Shown in pieces: positions 53,143 through 62,105 of a DNA stretch of 64,000 nucleotides. The position numbers and the translations under genes are program-made. Position 1 is the stretch's first letter, and each line of letters opens with the position of its first letter. Where the stretch lies: positions 97,100-161,099 of the forward strand of contig NZ_STFF01000013.1 in assembly GCF_004834005.1 (NCBI RefSeq), given 5' to 3'. A model generated the notes under the pieces. The model was not told where the DNA came from. It was given only the letters and a program-made list of their open reading frames with translations, and did no database searches. This DNA comes from Niastella caeni (GTDB taxonomy: Bacteria; Bacteroidota; Bacteroidia; Chitinophagales; Chitinophagaceae).

Positions 53143-54981
53143 TCACCTCTCAGGCTGCAAACCCCAATGCTCCGGTGAGCGCCATAAGGCAGATAATAAT
53201 AACTCTCTCATAAAAATAAACTCCTTCGGCAGTTTATCGTACATCCGTGCAAAAAGTTCTTCGTGGCTCAGCAATTCTGCCTTCCAGGCCTCCCGGTCAA
53301 CTTCCATTATTTCTCTGAACTGCTGTTTTGTAAAATCAAGCCCGGTCCAATCCATATCACGGTAACGGGGCACCCAGCCCACAGGGCTCTCTATAGCAGA
53401 GGCAGTACCATTTACCCGTTCAACAATCCATTTCAGTACTCTCATATTATCTTTAAATCCGGGCCACAAAAAATTGCCGTCCTTATCTTTCCTAAACCAG
53501 TTTACGCCAAAGATCCGTGGGGCATTAGACAAACTTCTACCAAATTGAAGCCAGTGATTAAAATAGTCAGCCATGTGATAACCGCAAAACGGCAACATAG
53601 CAAAAGGATCTCTTCTTACTTTACCCTGTTCTCCAAATGCAGCCGCAGTAGTTTCAGAACCCATCGTACTGGCAAGGTATACCCCAAAATTCCAATTAAA
53701 TGCCTGATAAACCAATGGGATGGTTGTAGCCCGCCTGCCACCAAATATAAAAGCGCTGATTCGCACACCTTCTGGGTTTTCCCAGTCACTGTCAATAGAG
53801 GGGCATTGCGATGCAGGAGCTGTAAATCTCGAATTGGGATGTGCAACCGGTTGGCCGCCTGATGGATCATGTTTTGCTCCCTGCCAGTTTATAATATTGG
53901 CAGGAGCTTCTTTTGTTAAGCCTTCCCACCATACATCGCCATCGGGTGTTACGCCAACATTGGTAAAAATACTGTTGCTGCGTAGGGCAGCCATTGCATT
54001 GGGGTTTGTTTTATCATTTGTGCCGGGAGCTACTCCAAAATATCCATACTCAGGGTTGATCGCATAGAGGTAACCGTCTTTACCAGGTTTGATCCAGGCG
54101 ATATCGTCGCCAACGGTTGTCACTTTCCACCCATTCATTGTGGTGGGTGGTATAAGCATGGCAAAATTGGTTTTACCGCAGGCTGAAGGAAAGGCAGCAG
54201 CCACATAAGTTTTCTTCCCCTGTGGATTTTCTACGCCAAGTATTAGCATGTGCTCTGCCAGCCAGCCCTGTTCTTTTCCCATTACCGATGCTATACGTAA
54301 TGCGAAACATTTTTTTCCTAACAAGGCATTACCACCGTAGCCAGAACCGTAAGAAACAATACTTTTTTCCTCAGGAAAATGAACAATATATTTTGTTGTG
54401 GGATTGCAGGGCCATTTTGAATCCGCTTGCCCTTTTTCCAGGGGAGCGCCAGAAGAATGCAGGCATTTTATAAATTCTCCATGGCTGCCTAAAGCTTCTA
54501 TCACTTTATTACCAACCCGGGTCATTATATTCATATTCACAACAACATACTCGCTGTCGGTAATTTGTACGCCAGTTTTAGCGATCTCAGAACCTACCGG
54601 TCCCATGCAGAAGGGGATTACATACATGGTCCTTCCTTTCATGCTGCCTTGTAACAACCCGGTTAATGTATTTTTCATTTCTCCCGGCTCCATCCAGTTG
54701 TTCGTTGGCCCCGCATCTTCTTTTCTCCGGCAGCAGATATACGTTCTGTCTTCCACTCTTGCCACATCACTTTTGTCGCTGAAGCAGGCATAGCTGTTTG
54801 GCCATTTATTCTCATTCAATTTTACAAAAGTTCCTTTCTGCACTAATTGGTTACACAAAGCATCATATTCCTCTTTGCTGCCGTTACACCAATAAATGCT
54901 TTCAGGCGTACACAGGGCGGCTGTTTCTTTTACCCAATTAAGTAAACCTTTATGATTGGTAATTGTGCTTACTGTTGTCAT
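53143..54981 (-). CDS. pckG: Phosphoenolpyruvate carboxykinase (GTP)
   Basis: The 612-residue enzyme is a full-length GTP-dependent PEPCK, which converts oxaloacetate and GTP to PEP, CO2 and GDP in gluconeogenesis. The signature FPSACGKTN (264-272) is the hypervariable P-loop with the reactive Cys268. PFCMGPVGS, the metal-binding WEGLTKEAPANIINWQG region and FNWNFGVYLASTMGSE are also present. It is cytosolic. It is the last of three minus-strand genes (TonB receptor, DctA, PckG) with gaps of 66 and 48 bases. This fits use of C4-dicarboxylates as carbon source: import by DctA, oxidation to oxaloacetate, conversion to PEP here. Confidence 0.97.
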   Translation of the reverse strand: MTTVSTITNHKGLLNWVKETAALCTPESIYWCNGSKEEYDALCNQLVQKGTFVKLNENKWPNSYACFSDKSDVARVEDRTYICCRRKEDAGPTNNWMEPGEMKNTLTGLLQGSMKGRTMYVIPFCMGPVGSEIAKTGVQITDSEYVVVNMNIMTRVGNKVIEALGSHGEFIKCLHSSGAPLEKGQADSKWPCNPTTKYIVHFPEEKSIVSYGSGYGGNALLGKKCFALRIASVMGKEQGWLAEHMLILGVENPQGKKTYVAAAFPSACGKTNFAMLIPPTTMNGWKVTTVGDDIAWIKPGKDGYLYAINPEYGYFGVAPGTNDKTNPNAMAALRSNSIFTNVGVTPDGDVWWEGLTKEAPANIINWQGAKHDPSGGQPVAHPNSRFTAPASQCPSIDSDWENPEGVRISAFIFGGRRATTIPLVYQAFNWNFGVYLASTMGSETTAAAFGEQGKVRRDPFAMLPFCGYHMADYFNHWLQFGRSLSNAPRIFGVNWFRKDKDGNFLWPGFKDNMRVLKWIVERVNGTASAIESPVGWVPRYRDMDWTGLDFTKQQFREIMEVDREAWKAELLSHEELFARMYDKLPKEFIFMRELLLSALWRSPEHWGLQPER

Positions 54982-55029
54982 AATAAGTTAATGTTTAAAA
55001 GATATTACCAGGCTTTTATACGGCTAATA

Positions 55030-56298
55030 TTATTTTTCTGCCAGCGGTATTTCTTCCTGTAGCAGGTTTAATTCTTCAGGATCATATTCATATACTTCTT
55101 TTGAAAATGCAGCATCCATTTTTACCCTGTCAAATTCTTTTTCATTATTGGCGAGGAAAACGGTTGCCACGCCATTACCGATAAAATTGGTGATGGCCCG
55201 GGCCTCACTCATAAAGCGATCTACGCCCAGTAATAGTGCCAGCCCTTCTACAGGTATTACTTTAACGGCTGTAAGTGTTGACGCAAGAACAACAAAACCG
55301 CTGCCGGTAACACCTGCTGCTCCTTTTGAGGTCACCATTAATATTCCAATTACAGTCAATATTTGCCCCATGGTTAAATCAACGTGAAACACCTGTGCCA
55401 GAAAAAGCACAGCCATAGACAAATAAATGGTTGTACCATCTAAATTAAATGAATAACCAGCAGGTATTACCAGGCCCACAACGGGTTTGCTACATCCCAT
55501 TTTTTCTAATTTCTCCATTAAGGATGGCAATGCGGCTTCCGATGACGAAGTGCCTAATACGATCAGTAACTCTTCTTTTATATATCGTAAAAATTTCCAG
55601 ATGTTGATCCTGTAATACCGGAGAATTGCTCCCAATATAACAAAAATGAAAAGCGCCATTGTGATATAAACAGTAAGCATCAGCTTCCCTAATGGCATTA
55701 ATGTGTCGATACCATATTTTCCAATGGTAAAGGCCATGCCCCCGAATGCGCCTATAGGTGCAAACAACATTACCCAATGCAAAGCTTTAAAAACATATTT
55801 GCTGGCAACGGAAAGCGGTTTTATTATTTTTTCGCGGCCCCCATATTTACTTAAAAAGATGCCGAATAATATAGATACCAGTAAGACCTGGATCGTTAAA
55901 TTGTCTTTTAAAAAAGTTAGCCAGCTAAATGCTTTCGCATCTGTAGTGTACTTTGAAATATCGCCACCTTGTACCGCTGCTTTATTTACCCCACTGCCCG
56001 GTTGAATGAACCATGCTACTATAATGCCAATAAATAATGCGAGGGTTGTTACAATTTCAAAATACAACAACGCCTTGCCTCCAACCCGGCCAACTTTTTT
56101 TAAATTACCCATGCCGCTTATGCCGAGCGAAATAGTAAGAAAAATGATGGGATTGATAAAGACTTTTACTATTTCAATAAAATATTTACCTAATGGCTGC
56201 ATCTTTACAGCCGTGGGGGGATCAAAATGCCCCAGTAAGGCCCCGGTTGTAATTGCAGTTAAAACCCAAAAGGTGAGGTTGGTGAATACTTTTTTCAT
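55030..56298 (-). CDS. dctA: C4-dicarboxylate/amino-acid:cation symporter (DctA-like)
   Basis: The ATG at 56298 (MKKVFTNLTFW) is preferred over a TTG at 56331. The 422-residue protein is a DAACS-family carrier with eight helices and two re-entrant loops. TSSSEAALP and NLDGTTIYLSMAVLFLAQ are the hairpin signatures, and GVDRFMSEARAITNFIGNGV is the DctA-type ending. KVGRVGGKALLYFEIVTTLAL is close to DctA as well. It should import succinate, fumarate or malate (or aspartate) with Na+ or H+. It lies between a TonB-dependent receptor gene and pckG in one orientation, probably co-transcribed. Confidence 0.9.
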   Translation of the reverse strand: MKKVFTNLTFWVLTAITTGALLGHFDPPTAVKMQPLGKYFIEIVKVFINPIIFLTISLGISGMGNLKKVGRVGGKALLYFEIVTTLALFIGIIVAWFIQPGSGVNKAAVQGGDISKYTTDAKAFSWLTFLKDNLTIQVLLVSILFGIFLSKYGGREKIIKPLSVASKYVFKALHWVMLFAPIGAFGGMAFTIGKYGIDTLMPLGKLMLTVYITMALFIFVILGAILRYYRINIWKFLRYIKEELLIVLGTSSSEAALPSLMEKLEKMGCSKPVVGLVIPAGYSFNLDGTTIYLSMAVLFLAQVFHVDLTMGQILTVIGILMVTSKGAAGVTGSGFVVLASTLTAVKVIPVEGLALLLGVDRFMSEARAITNFIGNGVATVFLANNEKEFDRVKMDAAFSKEVYEYDPEELNLLQEEIPLAEK

Positions 56299-56364
56299 TA
56301 TAACTATTGCATTAATAAATTGGCATCGCAATGGTTTGCAAAATAGGACCTATTGTTGTTATTA

Positions 56365-59046
56365 TTAAAATTTCAAATTAAATGTTGAGTAATAATAAGC
56401 GCCATTAAACCCAAACTGATTGGCGTTTCGGGTATAAGGTATTTGTCCGCTGCTATACGATGCATAAGTAGACAATACTTTATCGGGATATACATTAAAA
56501 ATATTGTTGGAACCGAGCGTAATTGAAAATTTTTTGGTGATGTCATAATTAACTGTTGCGTCTACAAGGGTTTTTCCGGAGAATGTCTGGCTGCGGTGTG
56601 GAAGTCCTGAAGGTTTTTCCCAGGCTATTACTTTACCGAAATAGGTTGCCTTGGCTGTTATATTAAATTTACCCACCTGGTATCCCACACTTGCCAGAAT
56701 TTTATTTCGGGGTTGAGATGTTTCAATGAGTGAGATGCTTACTGTATCAATTAATTTAACAGTACTGGTTGCTCCGTCCTGCAATTGCGCTGGTGTTGGT
56801 TTTTGTGAAGTGATCTCTGTTTTATTAAAAGTGAAAGCCAGGCTGGCATTTAACCCACTTGTGGGTGTAAGGTTTTGTTTAAAGCTGGTAACAAAATCAA
56901 TACCTGTTGTACGGGTGTTGATATGATTGGTAAAAAAGGTAACCTCTCTTATACCTGAGCTTGGTGGAAATGCTGCCAGCAACGCCGGAATTGAACTATT
57001 AACAGGGAGTTGTTCCGAAATAATGATCCTGTCTTTTACATCTATCTGGAACGCATCTAATGTAAATAAAAATTGTGTGCCTGCTTTTGCTGTTAGACCA
57101 ATGTTGTAATTCCAGCTTAATTCAGCTTTAGGATATTCGATACCCAATTGCGATAGCCTGGGGTCATCGCTGCGCAATTGTTTTGTTTGGCGGATAACAC
57201 CAGCCTGTACTGTTGAAGTGGTTTGGCTATTGAAAACCTGTTGTAATGATGGTGCTCTGAAGCCGCGATTGATGGAAGCCCTCACCGCAAAGTTTTTTGT
57301 GAGATTATAACGGGTGGCCAGTTTACCTGAAAGATTACTGCCAAAATCACTATAGTTTTCATACCGAGCGGCAAATGCTACCAGAAATTTTTCAGTAATA
57401 TCGCTTTCAAGATCTGCAAACAATCCAATATTTGTTCTGCTTTCACTTGCTTTATCCGCCGGGGAAATACCAGGTCTTCCGCTGCTGCCGGGCGCCTTAT
57501 TGTTTGATGTGGCTAATGGCCCGGCCTTATAGGAGAGTGAATCGCCTTCAGTAAGTTTAAACTGATCGATGCGTAACTGACTACCAAATGCTACATTGAC
57601 AGATTTTGTTCCAAATGCACCGTCAAAACTTTTGCTGAATGTAGCTTCAGTAGTGCTTTGGCCAAATGTATTTCTGCCTACATAAAAATCAGTTGGTGAT
57701 TCAGCGCCCATTGATGGATTGGTTGTGTTGTTGGCATATAGATCCAGATAGTTTGATCCGTAACCGGTGCTTAGATCAATATTCCATCCTGTTGCCGACG
57801 TTTTATTTACTCCGGCAAAGAGAGAATAGTCAGTGGTTTTGCCGGGAAGTTCCGGTATATAACCATCAGGGAAAAGGGATGGGTTTGAATTAGCATCACT
57901 GGCAATTGCGTTCCTAAAAAAGCCATACGCTAAAATATCCTTTCTTGAAAACCCGCCGAAACTATATAGCGTCCAGCTCTTTCCTAATGGGTAACCGATG
58001 TTTACGAAAGCCTGATAGGCTTTGGTCTGGTTGCTGCCATATTTGGTTACATAAGCAGACTTATCCGTTGGCCACACACCTCTGGCATTACGAATACTAT
58101 CATCAGTTGCCTTGTTACTATTGTAGATTCTTCCCGTAAATGGATCAACCCTGTCGGTGCCGCCCACATATTGATAATGTAATGTGAAATTTAAATAACT
58201 TCCTTTTTTACCCAAACCAAATCCATAGTTTAAGGCAGCCAGAGCAGTGCCGCCGTCTCCTTCTTTTGTAACCCCGAATTGCGTTTTAAATGTTCCGCTA
58301 TTTATATTTTTCTTTAAGGAGAGGTTCATTATACCAGCGATTGCATCTGATCCATATTGTGCTGCGGCCCCGTCTCTTAAAATTTCCATTCGTTCTACGG
58401 CTAATGAGGGAATGCTGTTTAAATCAGTTACTACGGTGCCTTTACCTACCGTTACATTATTATTAATGGCAGAAAACTGATGGCGTCTTTTTCCATTTAC
58501 CAGTACTAATGACTGGTCGGGCGACATGCCTCTTAAAGTAGCAGGGTCGGCAAAATTGGCCACACCGTTGATGCCATTTTTTGCCGAGTTGAACGAGGGA
58601 GAGGTAAACTGCGCCATCTGTCCCAAGTCAGTTTGCCCTGTATTTTCTAATTCTTTAGTATTGATAACATCTACCGGTACAGGGCGGTTAACATCTGTAC
58701 GGGGTTTGCCACGGGAACCAATGATAGTCACAGCTCCCAGGCCGGCAGCACTAGCGGTTAACTTTATTGTGTAATTAGTCTCTGATGTGACCTTTACATC
58801 ATTAGCCGAGTAACCAACAGACGATATTATCAATACATCACCTTGCTCTGCTTTAATAGTAAATAGCCCTGCGCTGTCTGTAGTAACCGCCTTACCTTTC
58901 CCTTTAAGGGTAACGGTGGCGCCGGCAAGCGCCTCTCCTTTATCACCGGTTATTTTGCCTGAGATTGTATTGTTTTGCGCTTGTATGCTTTGTACCAGGC
59001 AGAAACAAAGCAGGAAAAAATATAATGATTTTAATACATTTTTCAT
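56365..59046 (-). CDS. TonB-dependent receptor
   Basis: The 893-residue outer-membrane protein has a signal peptide (KSLYFFLLCFCLVQSIQAQ) and a carboxypeptidase-regulatory domain (ISGKITGDKGEALAGATVTL). A plug with MEILRDGAAAQYGSDAIAGI follows, then a barrel ending in a YYYSTFNLKF-type strand. It is a classical TonB-dependent receptor rather than SusC type, with no SusD beside it. Position upstream of dctA and pckG suggests it imports an organic acid or a compound containing one across the outer membrane, but the ligand cannot be read. The 200 bases upstream show no other feature. Confidence 0.92.
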   Translation of the reverse strand: MKNVLKSLYFFLLCFCLVQSIQAQNNTISGKITGDKGEALAGATVTLKGKGKAVTTDSAGLFTIKAEQGDVLIISSVGYSANDVKVTSETNYTIKLTASAAGLGAVTIIGSRGKPRTDVNRPVPVDVINTKELENTGQTDLGQMAQFTSPSFNSAKNGINGVANFADPATLRGMSPDQSLVLVNGKRRHQFSAINNNVTVGKGTVVTDLNSIPSLAVERMEILRDGAAAQYGSDAIAGIMNLSLKKNINSGTFKTQFGVTKEGDGGTALAALNYGFGLGKKGSYLNFTLHYQYVGGTDRVDPFTGRIYNSNKATDDSIRNARGVWPTDKSAYVTKYGSNQTKAYQAFVNIGYPLGKSWTLYSFGGFSRKDILAYGFFRNAIASDANSNPSLFPDGYIPELPGKTTDYSLFAGVNKTSATGWNIDLSTGYGSNYLDLYANNTTNPSMGAESPTDFYVGRNTFGQSTTEATFSKSFDGAFGTKSVNVAFGSQLRIDQFKLTEGDSLSYKAGPLATSNNKAPGSSGRPGISPADKASESRTNIGLFADLESDITEKFLVAFAARYENYSDFGSNLSGKLATRYNLTKNFAVRASINRGFRAPSLQQVFNSQTTSTVQAGVIRQTKQLRSDDPRLSQLGIEYPKAELSWNYNIGLTAKAGTQFLFTLDAFQIDVKDRIIISEQLPVNSSIPALLAAFPPSSGIREVTFFTNHINTRTTGIDFVTSFKQNLTPTSGLNASLAFTFNKTEITSQKPTPAQLQDGATSTVKLIDTVSISLIETSQPRNKILASVGYQVGKFNITAKATYFGKVIAWEKPSGLPHRSQTFSGKTLVDATVNYDITKKFSITLGSNNIFNVYPDKVLSTYASYSSGQIPYTRNANQFGFNGAYYYSTFNLKF

Positions 59047-59249
59047 ATTGCAGTCGTTTTAATATGGCAAAAGAATAATCTACGTACTTAAGGGCGGCTA
59101 ACCCTCATTTCAATTCCTAATTTACAATTCATGGCTGCCTTTTATATTTATGATTGCTTCTGAATTGATTTCTGAAGAAAATATTATCTTTCCGAAGGTT
59201 CCTGTTTAATTTCCGAAACGTTGCAAATTGCTAAAAGCCATATTGTTAT

Positions 59250-60509
59250 ATGAAAATTAAGACCGGCAAGGAAGAGATTGTTTACCTGCTTACGAAAGTG
59301 GTGGAAAAGTATGAGCAGACTACTGGTCACAAAATTACCCTTAATACAAACAGAAAGAATTACGAAGATCTGGCAAAGCTTCTGAGCGATATAAGTAATG
59401 AATTACCCCACACTGCACATATACTGAACCATGAAAAATATCCTGCCAGCCTTAATACTGAAAAATTAGAATATCCTTATAGAAAATATGATATTACCGG
59501 TGGACAGATCAAGGATGCTTATAACGGAATTGTTGCAAGCCCAAGGCCCTTTCTTGTAGATGCCTGTTACATCTACCTCTTTGGAACCGGAAGAAAAGGT
59601 TTTGAGGAAAATCCGGTTGATGAAGGTTTGCTTGTTACTGAGTTTTCCCCCGGGAATGAGCTGGAGACTTATAAAAAAGAACAGGAAACACTTAAAGCCA
59701 GGATCTCGAGGTATGAGATGGAGCGGGAAACATTACTCACGCAGAATCGCTCGAAATTTACCAAACAGAAAAGGGCCCTTTTAGCACTGCTTTTTGCCCT
59801 TCTTGCCGTTTCTTTTTTTACAACATACAAATGGCTCCGCTTAAAAAATGAATGGAGCATGGTAAAGAAGGATATGAACGTTTTGCCATATCAACCTACC
59901 CAGGCTGAGATTGATAGTCTGGAGGGGATCTGGTTATGTTATACCGGTTCACCACAGGCCAGAAGTTCAGACCCAAATCGATTTCACCAGGTTGTTTTTA
60001 ATGTAGTGCATATAGAATATAAGGACGGGTATTTTATTTACAACAGGTATGGAGCTAATTTTAACCACACGGGCTATGCGCAATATGAGGCGCCATATCT
60101 GGTATCCCTCCATTCTCATATTAAAAATAATACCGGTGCCATTGAATCGCCACGACATTCGCTGATGCAACTGAATAAGGAAACACGATTTATCCCTATT
60201 ATTTCAGCTTCCTGGAATTTTGATGTGGGCAGCCTGAATAATATTGTAGGTATTCGTGAAGTATATGTAAAAGAAGGGAAAGGCGGCACTATTGAAGAGG
60301 TCATAAATACAGTAGAAAATGCAAGCTGTAAATGCAAGATCGTTAACTGGCATCAGGCAAATGGCAGTGTAAAGACTTTTTATCTGAAAAATCAAATGCT
60401 TGATAATTTACGGGAAGCAACACTAAAAAATTTGCTGGATGAAAAGAGCATTATTCTGAGGGAACCACAGGAGGGGGTAATATTATCTGCTGATACGAGC
60501 CACAAATAG
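59250..60509 (+). CDS. Unrecognised single-pass membrane protein
   Basis: The 419-residue protein has no signal peptide. An N-terminal soluble region (about 1-175) starts KIKTGKEEIVYLLTKVVEKY and includes YPYRKYDITGGQIKDAYNG and DACYIYLFGTGRKGF. A short coiled coil (ETYKKEQETLKARISRYEME) leads into one membrane helix at about 176-193 (ALLALLFALLAVSFFTTY). The C-terminal ~220 residues have a lipocalin-like feel (LEGIWLCYTGSPQARSSDPN, then FHQVVFNVVHIEYKDGYFIY) and two adjacent Cys (ASCKCK). The topology is probably N-in. I do not recognise either domain. A cytoplasmic domain joined through a helix to a possible sensor or binding domain suggests signalling, but this is inference. It stands alone. 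Confidence 0.6.
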   Translation: MKIKTGKEEIVYLLTKVVEKYEQTTGHKITLNTNRKNYEDLAKLLSDISNELPHTAHILNHEKYPASLNTEKLEYPYRKYDITGGQIKDAYNGIVASPRPFLVDACYIYLFGTGRKGFEENPVDEGLLVTEFSPGNELETYKKEQETLKARISRYEMERETLLTQNRSKFTKQKRALLALLFALLAVSFFTTYKWLRLKNEWSMVKKDMNVLPYQPTQAEIDSLEGIWLCYTGSPQARSSDPNRFHQVVFNVVHIEYKDGYFIYNRYGANFNHTGYAQYEAPYLVSLHSHIKNNTGAIESPRHSLMQLNKETRFIPIISASWNFDVGSLNNIVGIREVYVKEGKGGTIEEVINTVENASCKCKIVNWHQANGSVKTFYLKNQMLDNLREATLKNLLDEKSIILREPQEGVILSADTSHK

Positions 60510-60595
60510 CGAAAGGCAAGGTTACCGGCAAATTGGGATGATCGGTTCTGGTTGAAACAGACGTTGCTTTATATTTACAGTACTTAAATAAAAAT

Positions 60596-60949
60596 ATGCT
60601 TACAGCCATTAATCCAAAAATACCAATGCGTGACAGAACCGTCACAAAGGAGTACTACATAAACAAATTGGGTTTTCAGCAATTTGGAGGTGACTATGAC
60701 GAATATTTAATGGTTCAAAAAGACAGCATTCAAATTCATTTTTTTTTGTTTAAAGAGCTTGATCCCAGGGAGAACTATGGGCAAGTGTATATACGAACAG
60801 ATGACATCGATTCGCTGTACCAGGAAATGTTAGACAAAAAAATAAGTATACACCCGGCCGGACATTTGCAAATTAAACCCTGGAAGCAAAAAGAATTTTC
60901 CATGCTTGACCCTGATAACAACTTGCTCACTTTCGGACAAAGCATTTAG
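60596..60949 (+). CDS. VOC family (glyoxalase/bleomycin-resistance-like) protein
   Basis: The 117-residue protein has the length and pattern of a single VOC module. It starts with NPKIPMRDRTVTKEYYINKLGF, has IQIHFFLFKELD, VYIRTDDIDSLYQEML and EFSMLDPDNNLLTFGQSI. The DPDNNLLTF ending is that of the bleomycin-resistance/glyoxalase superfamily, whose members bind metals or drugs. The usual metal ligands are His/Glu at strand ends: His in IQIHFF is present, while the terminal Glu is replaced (LTFGQ). A drug-binding rather than enzymatic role is therefore more likely. It is the neighbour, in opposite orientation, of the K+ channel gene. Confidence 0.85.
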   Translation: MLTAINPKIPMRDRTVTKEYYINKLGFQQFGGDYDEYLMVQKDSIQIHFFLFKELDPRENYGQVYIRTDDIDSLYQEMLDKKISIHPAGHLQIKPWKQKEFSMLDPDNNLLTFGQSI

Positions 60950-60981
60950 AAACGAAAGACGCTTAACGGCCCCGCTTATTT

Positions 60982-61800
60982 TTATAACAACGTACCACAA
61001 AACTTACAAAACACTGCATCCTTGTCGTGGCCTTCTCTTCCACAGCCCGGGCAGGTTTCGTGGCCATGTTTTCTCGCACGAACAGCAATGGCCATTTCGG
61101 TGGTGATAATACCGGTAGGCACCGCAATGATCCCATAACCAATGAACATCATTACAGAGGCAATAAACTTACCCGTTGGCGTTACCGGGGCTATGTCGCC
61201 ATAACCCACCGTAGTGATGGTTACAATAGCCCAATAAATGCTGTCGGGAATGCTGATAAATCCATTTTCTCCATTTTCTACCAGGTACATTATGGAGCCC
61301 AGAATGATAACGAGGCTCAGTACCACCAGCATGAAGATGGTGATCTTTTTTAAGCTGGTAGTGAGGGCTGTTTTCAGGAACTCCATTTCAGTTAAAAAAT
61401 GGGTAAGCTTGAAAATGCGAAATACCCGCAAAAGCCGTAAAGCCCGAAGCACCAGTAAAGATTGCGCTCCCCCAAAAAATATACTTAAGTAAGATGGTAT
61501 GATGGCCAGCAGATCGATGAAGCCAAAAAACGATAAAACATATCGCCAGGGTCTTTTAATGCTTATCAAACGCAGTATGTATTCCAGTGTAAACATTCCG
61601 GTGAAGATCCATTCCATCACATAAAAAATGCGGCCGTAACGGAGATGGTAGCTTTTAATGCTGTCGAGCATTACCACCATAATGCTTGAGACTATTAATA
61701 TCAGCAAGGCTACGTCGAAGACCTTGCCGGCTACGGTGTTTGATTCGTAAATGGTATTATGAAGCTTACTTCGCCACGATAGGGGGTTGGCTTTTTCCAT
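60982..61800 (-). CDS. Voltage-gated-type potassium channel with C-terminal zinc ribbon
   Basis: The ATG at 61800 gives 272 residues; a GTG two codons earlier is less likely. Six membrane helices are seen. The S4-like helix is SLLVLRALRLLRVFRIFKL (about 115-135) with regularly spaced Arg, and the pore has the K+ selectivity filter TVGYGD at 197-202 after YWAIVTIT. The C-terminal tail after S6 is short and basic, then ends CPGCGREGHDKDAVFCKFC (about 250-268), a four-Cys zinc ribbon. Channels of this Kv-like prokaryotic type are common, and a terminal zinc ribbon occurs in a subset. It may link gating to metal or redox state, which is inference. Confidence 0.92.
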   Translation of the reverse strand: MEKANPLSWRSKLHNTIYESNTVAGKVFDVALLILIVSSIMVVMLDSIKSYHLRYGRIFYVMEWIFTGMFTLEYILRLISIKRPWRYVLSFFGFIDLLAIIPSYLSIFFGGAQSLLVLRALRLLRVFRIFKLTHFLTEMEFLKTALTTSLKKITIFMLVVLSLVIILGSIMYLVENGENGFISIPDSIYWAIVTITTVGYGDIAPVTPTGKFIASVMMFIGYGIIAVPTGIITTEMAIAVRARKHGHETCPGCGREGHDKDAVFCKFCGTLL

Positions 61801-61915
61801 ACACACTCAGGTTTTGATACTGTAAAGTTCCGCATAATCATCCAAATCAGCATTCCCGCTTTAATACACTGAATGTAAGCAATTTTTTGCTGTTCGATAA
61901 ACGCCGGCCCACCTC

Positions 61916-61945
61916 ATGTGACGGGTGAGATTATAAAATCCCAGG
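61916..61945. repeat. 30-base intergenic motif, copy 1
   Basis: ATGTGACGGGTGAGATTATA followed by AAATCCCAGG resembles 63796-63823 in about 26 positions, with three substitutions and two single-base gaps. It lies in the divergent region between the K+ channel and protease genes; apart from this motif, the 305 bases at 61801-62105 show nothing I can name. Confidence 0.35.
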
Positions 61946-62105
61946 CAGCACTAGAAGGGTGTTTTTTAAAAAAGTGGCCCGGGTATTAAAAAATGCGAAA
62001 GCCGGGAATTTGTTTCAATTCTGATAATCAGTCAAATTTGTAACAAAACAGATAGTAATAAAGATCTGCGTACATTTATGTGTTAGCAATCATTAACTGT
62101 TCAAA

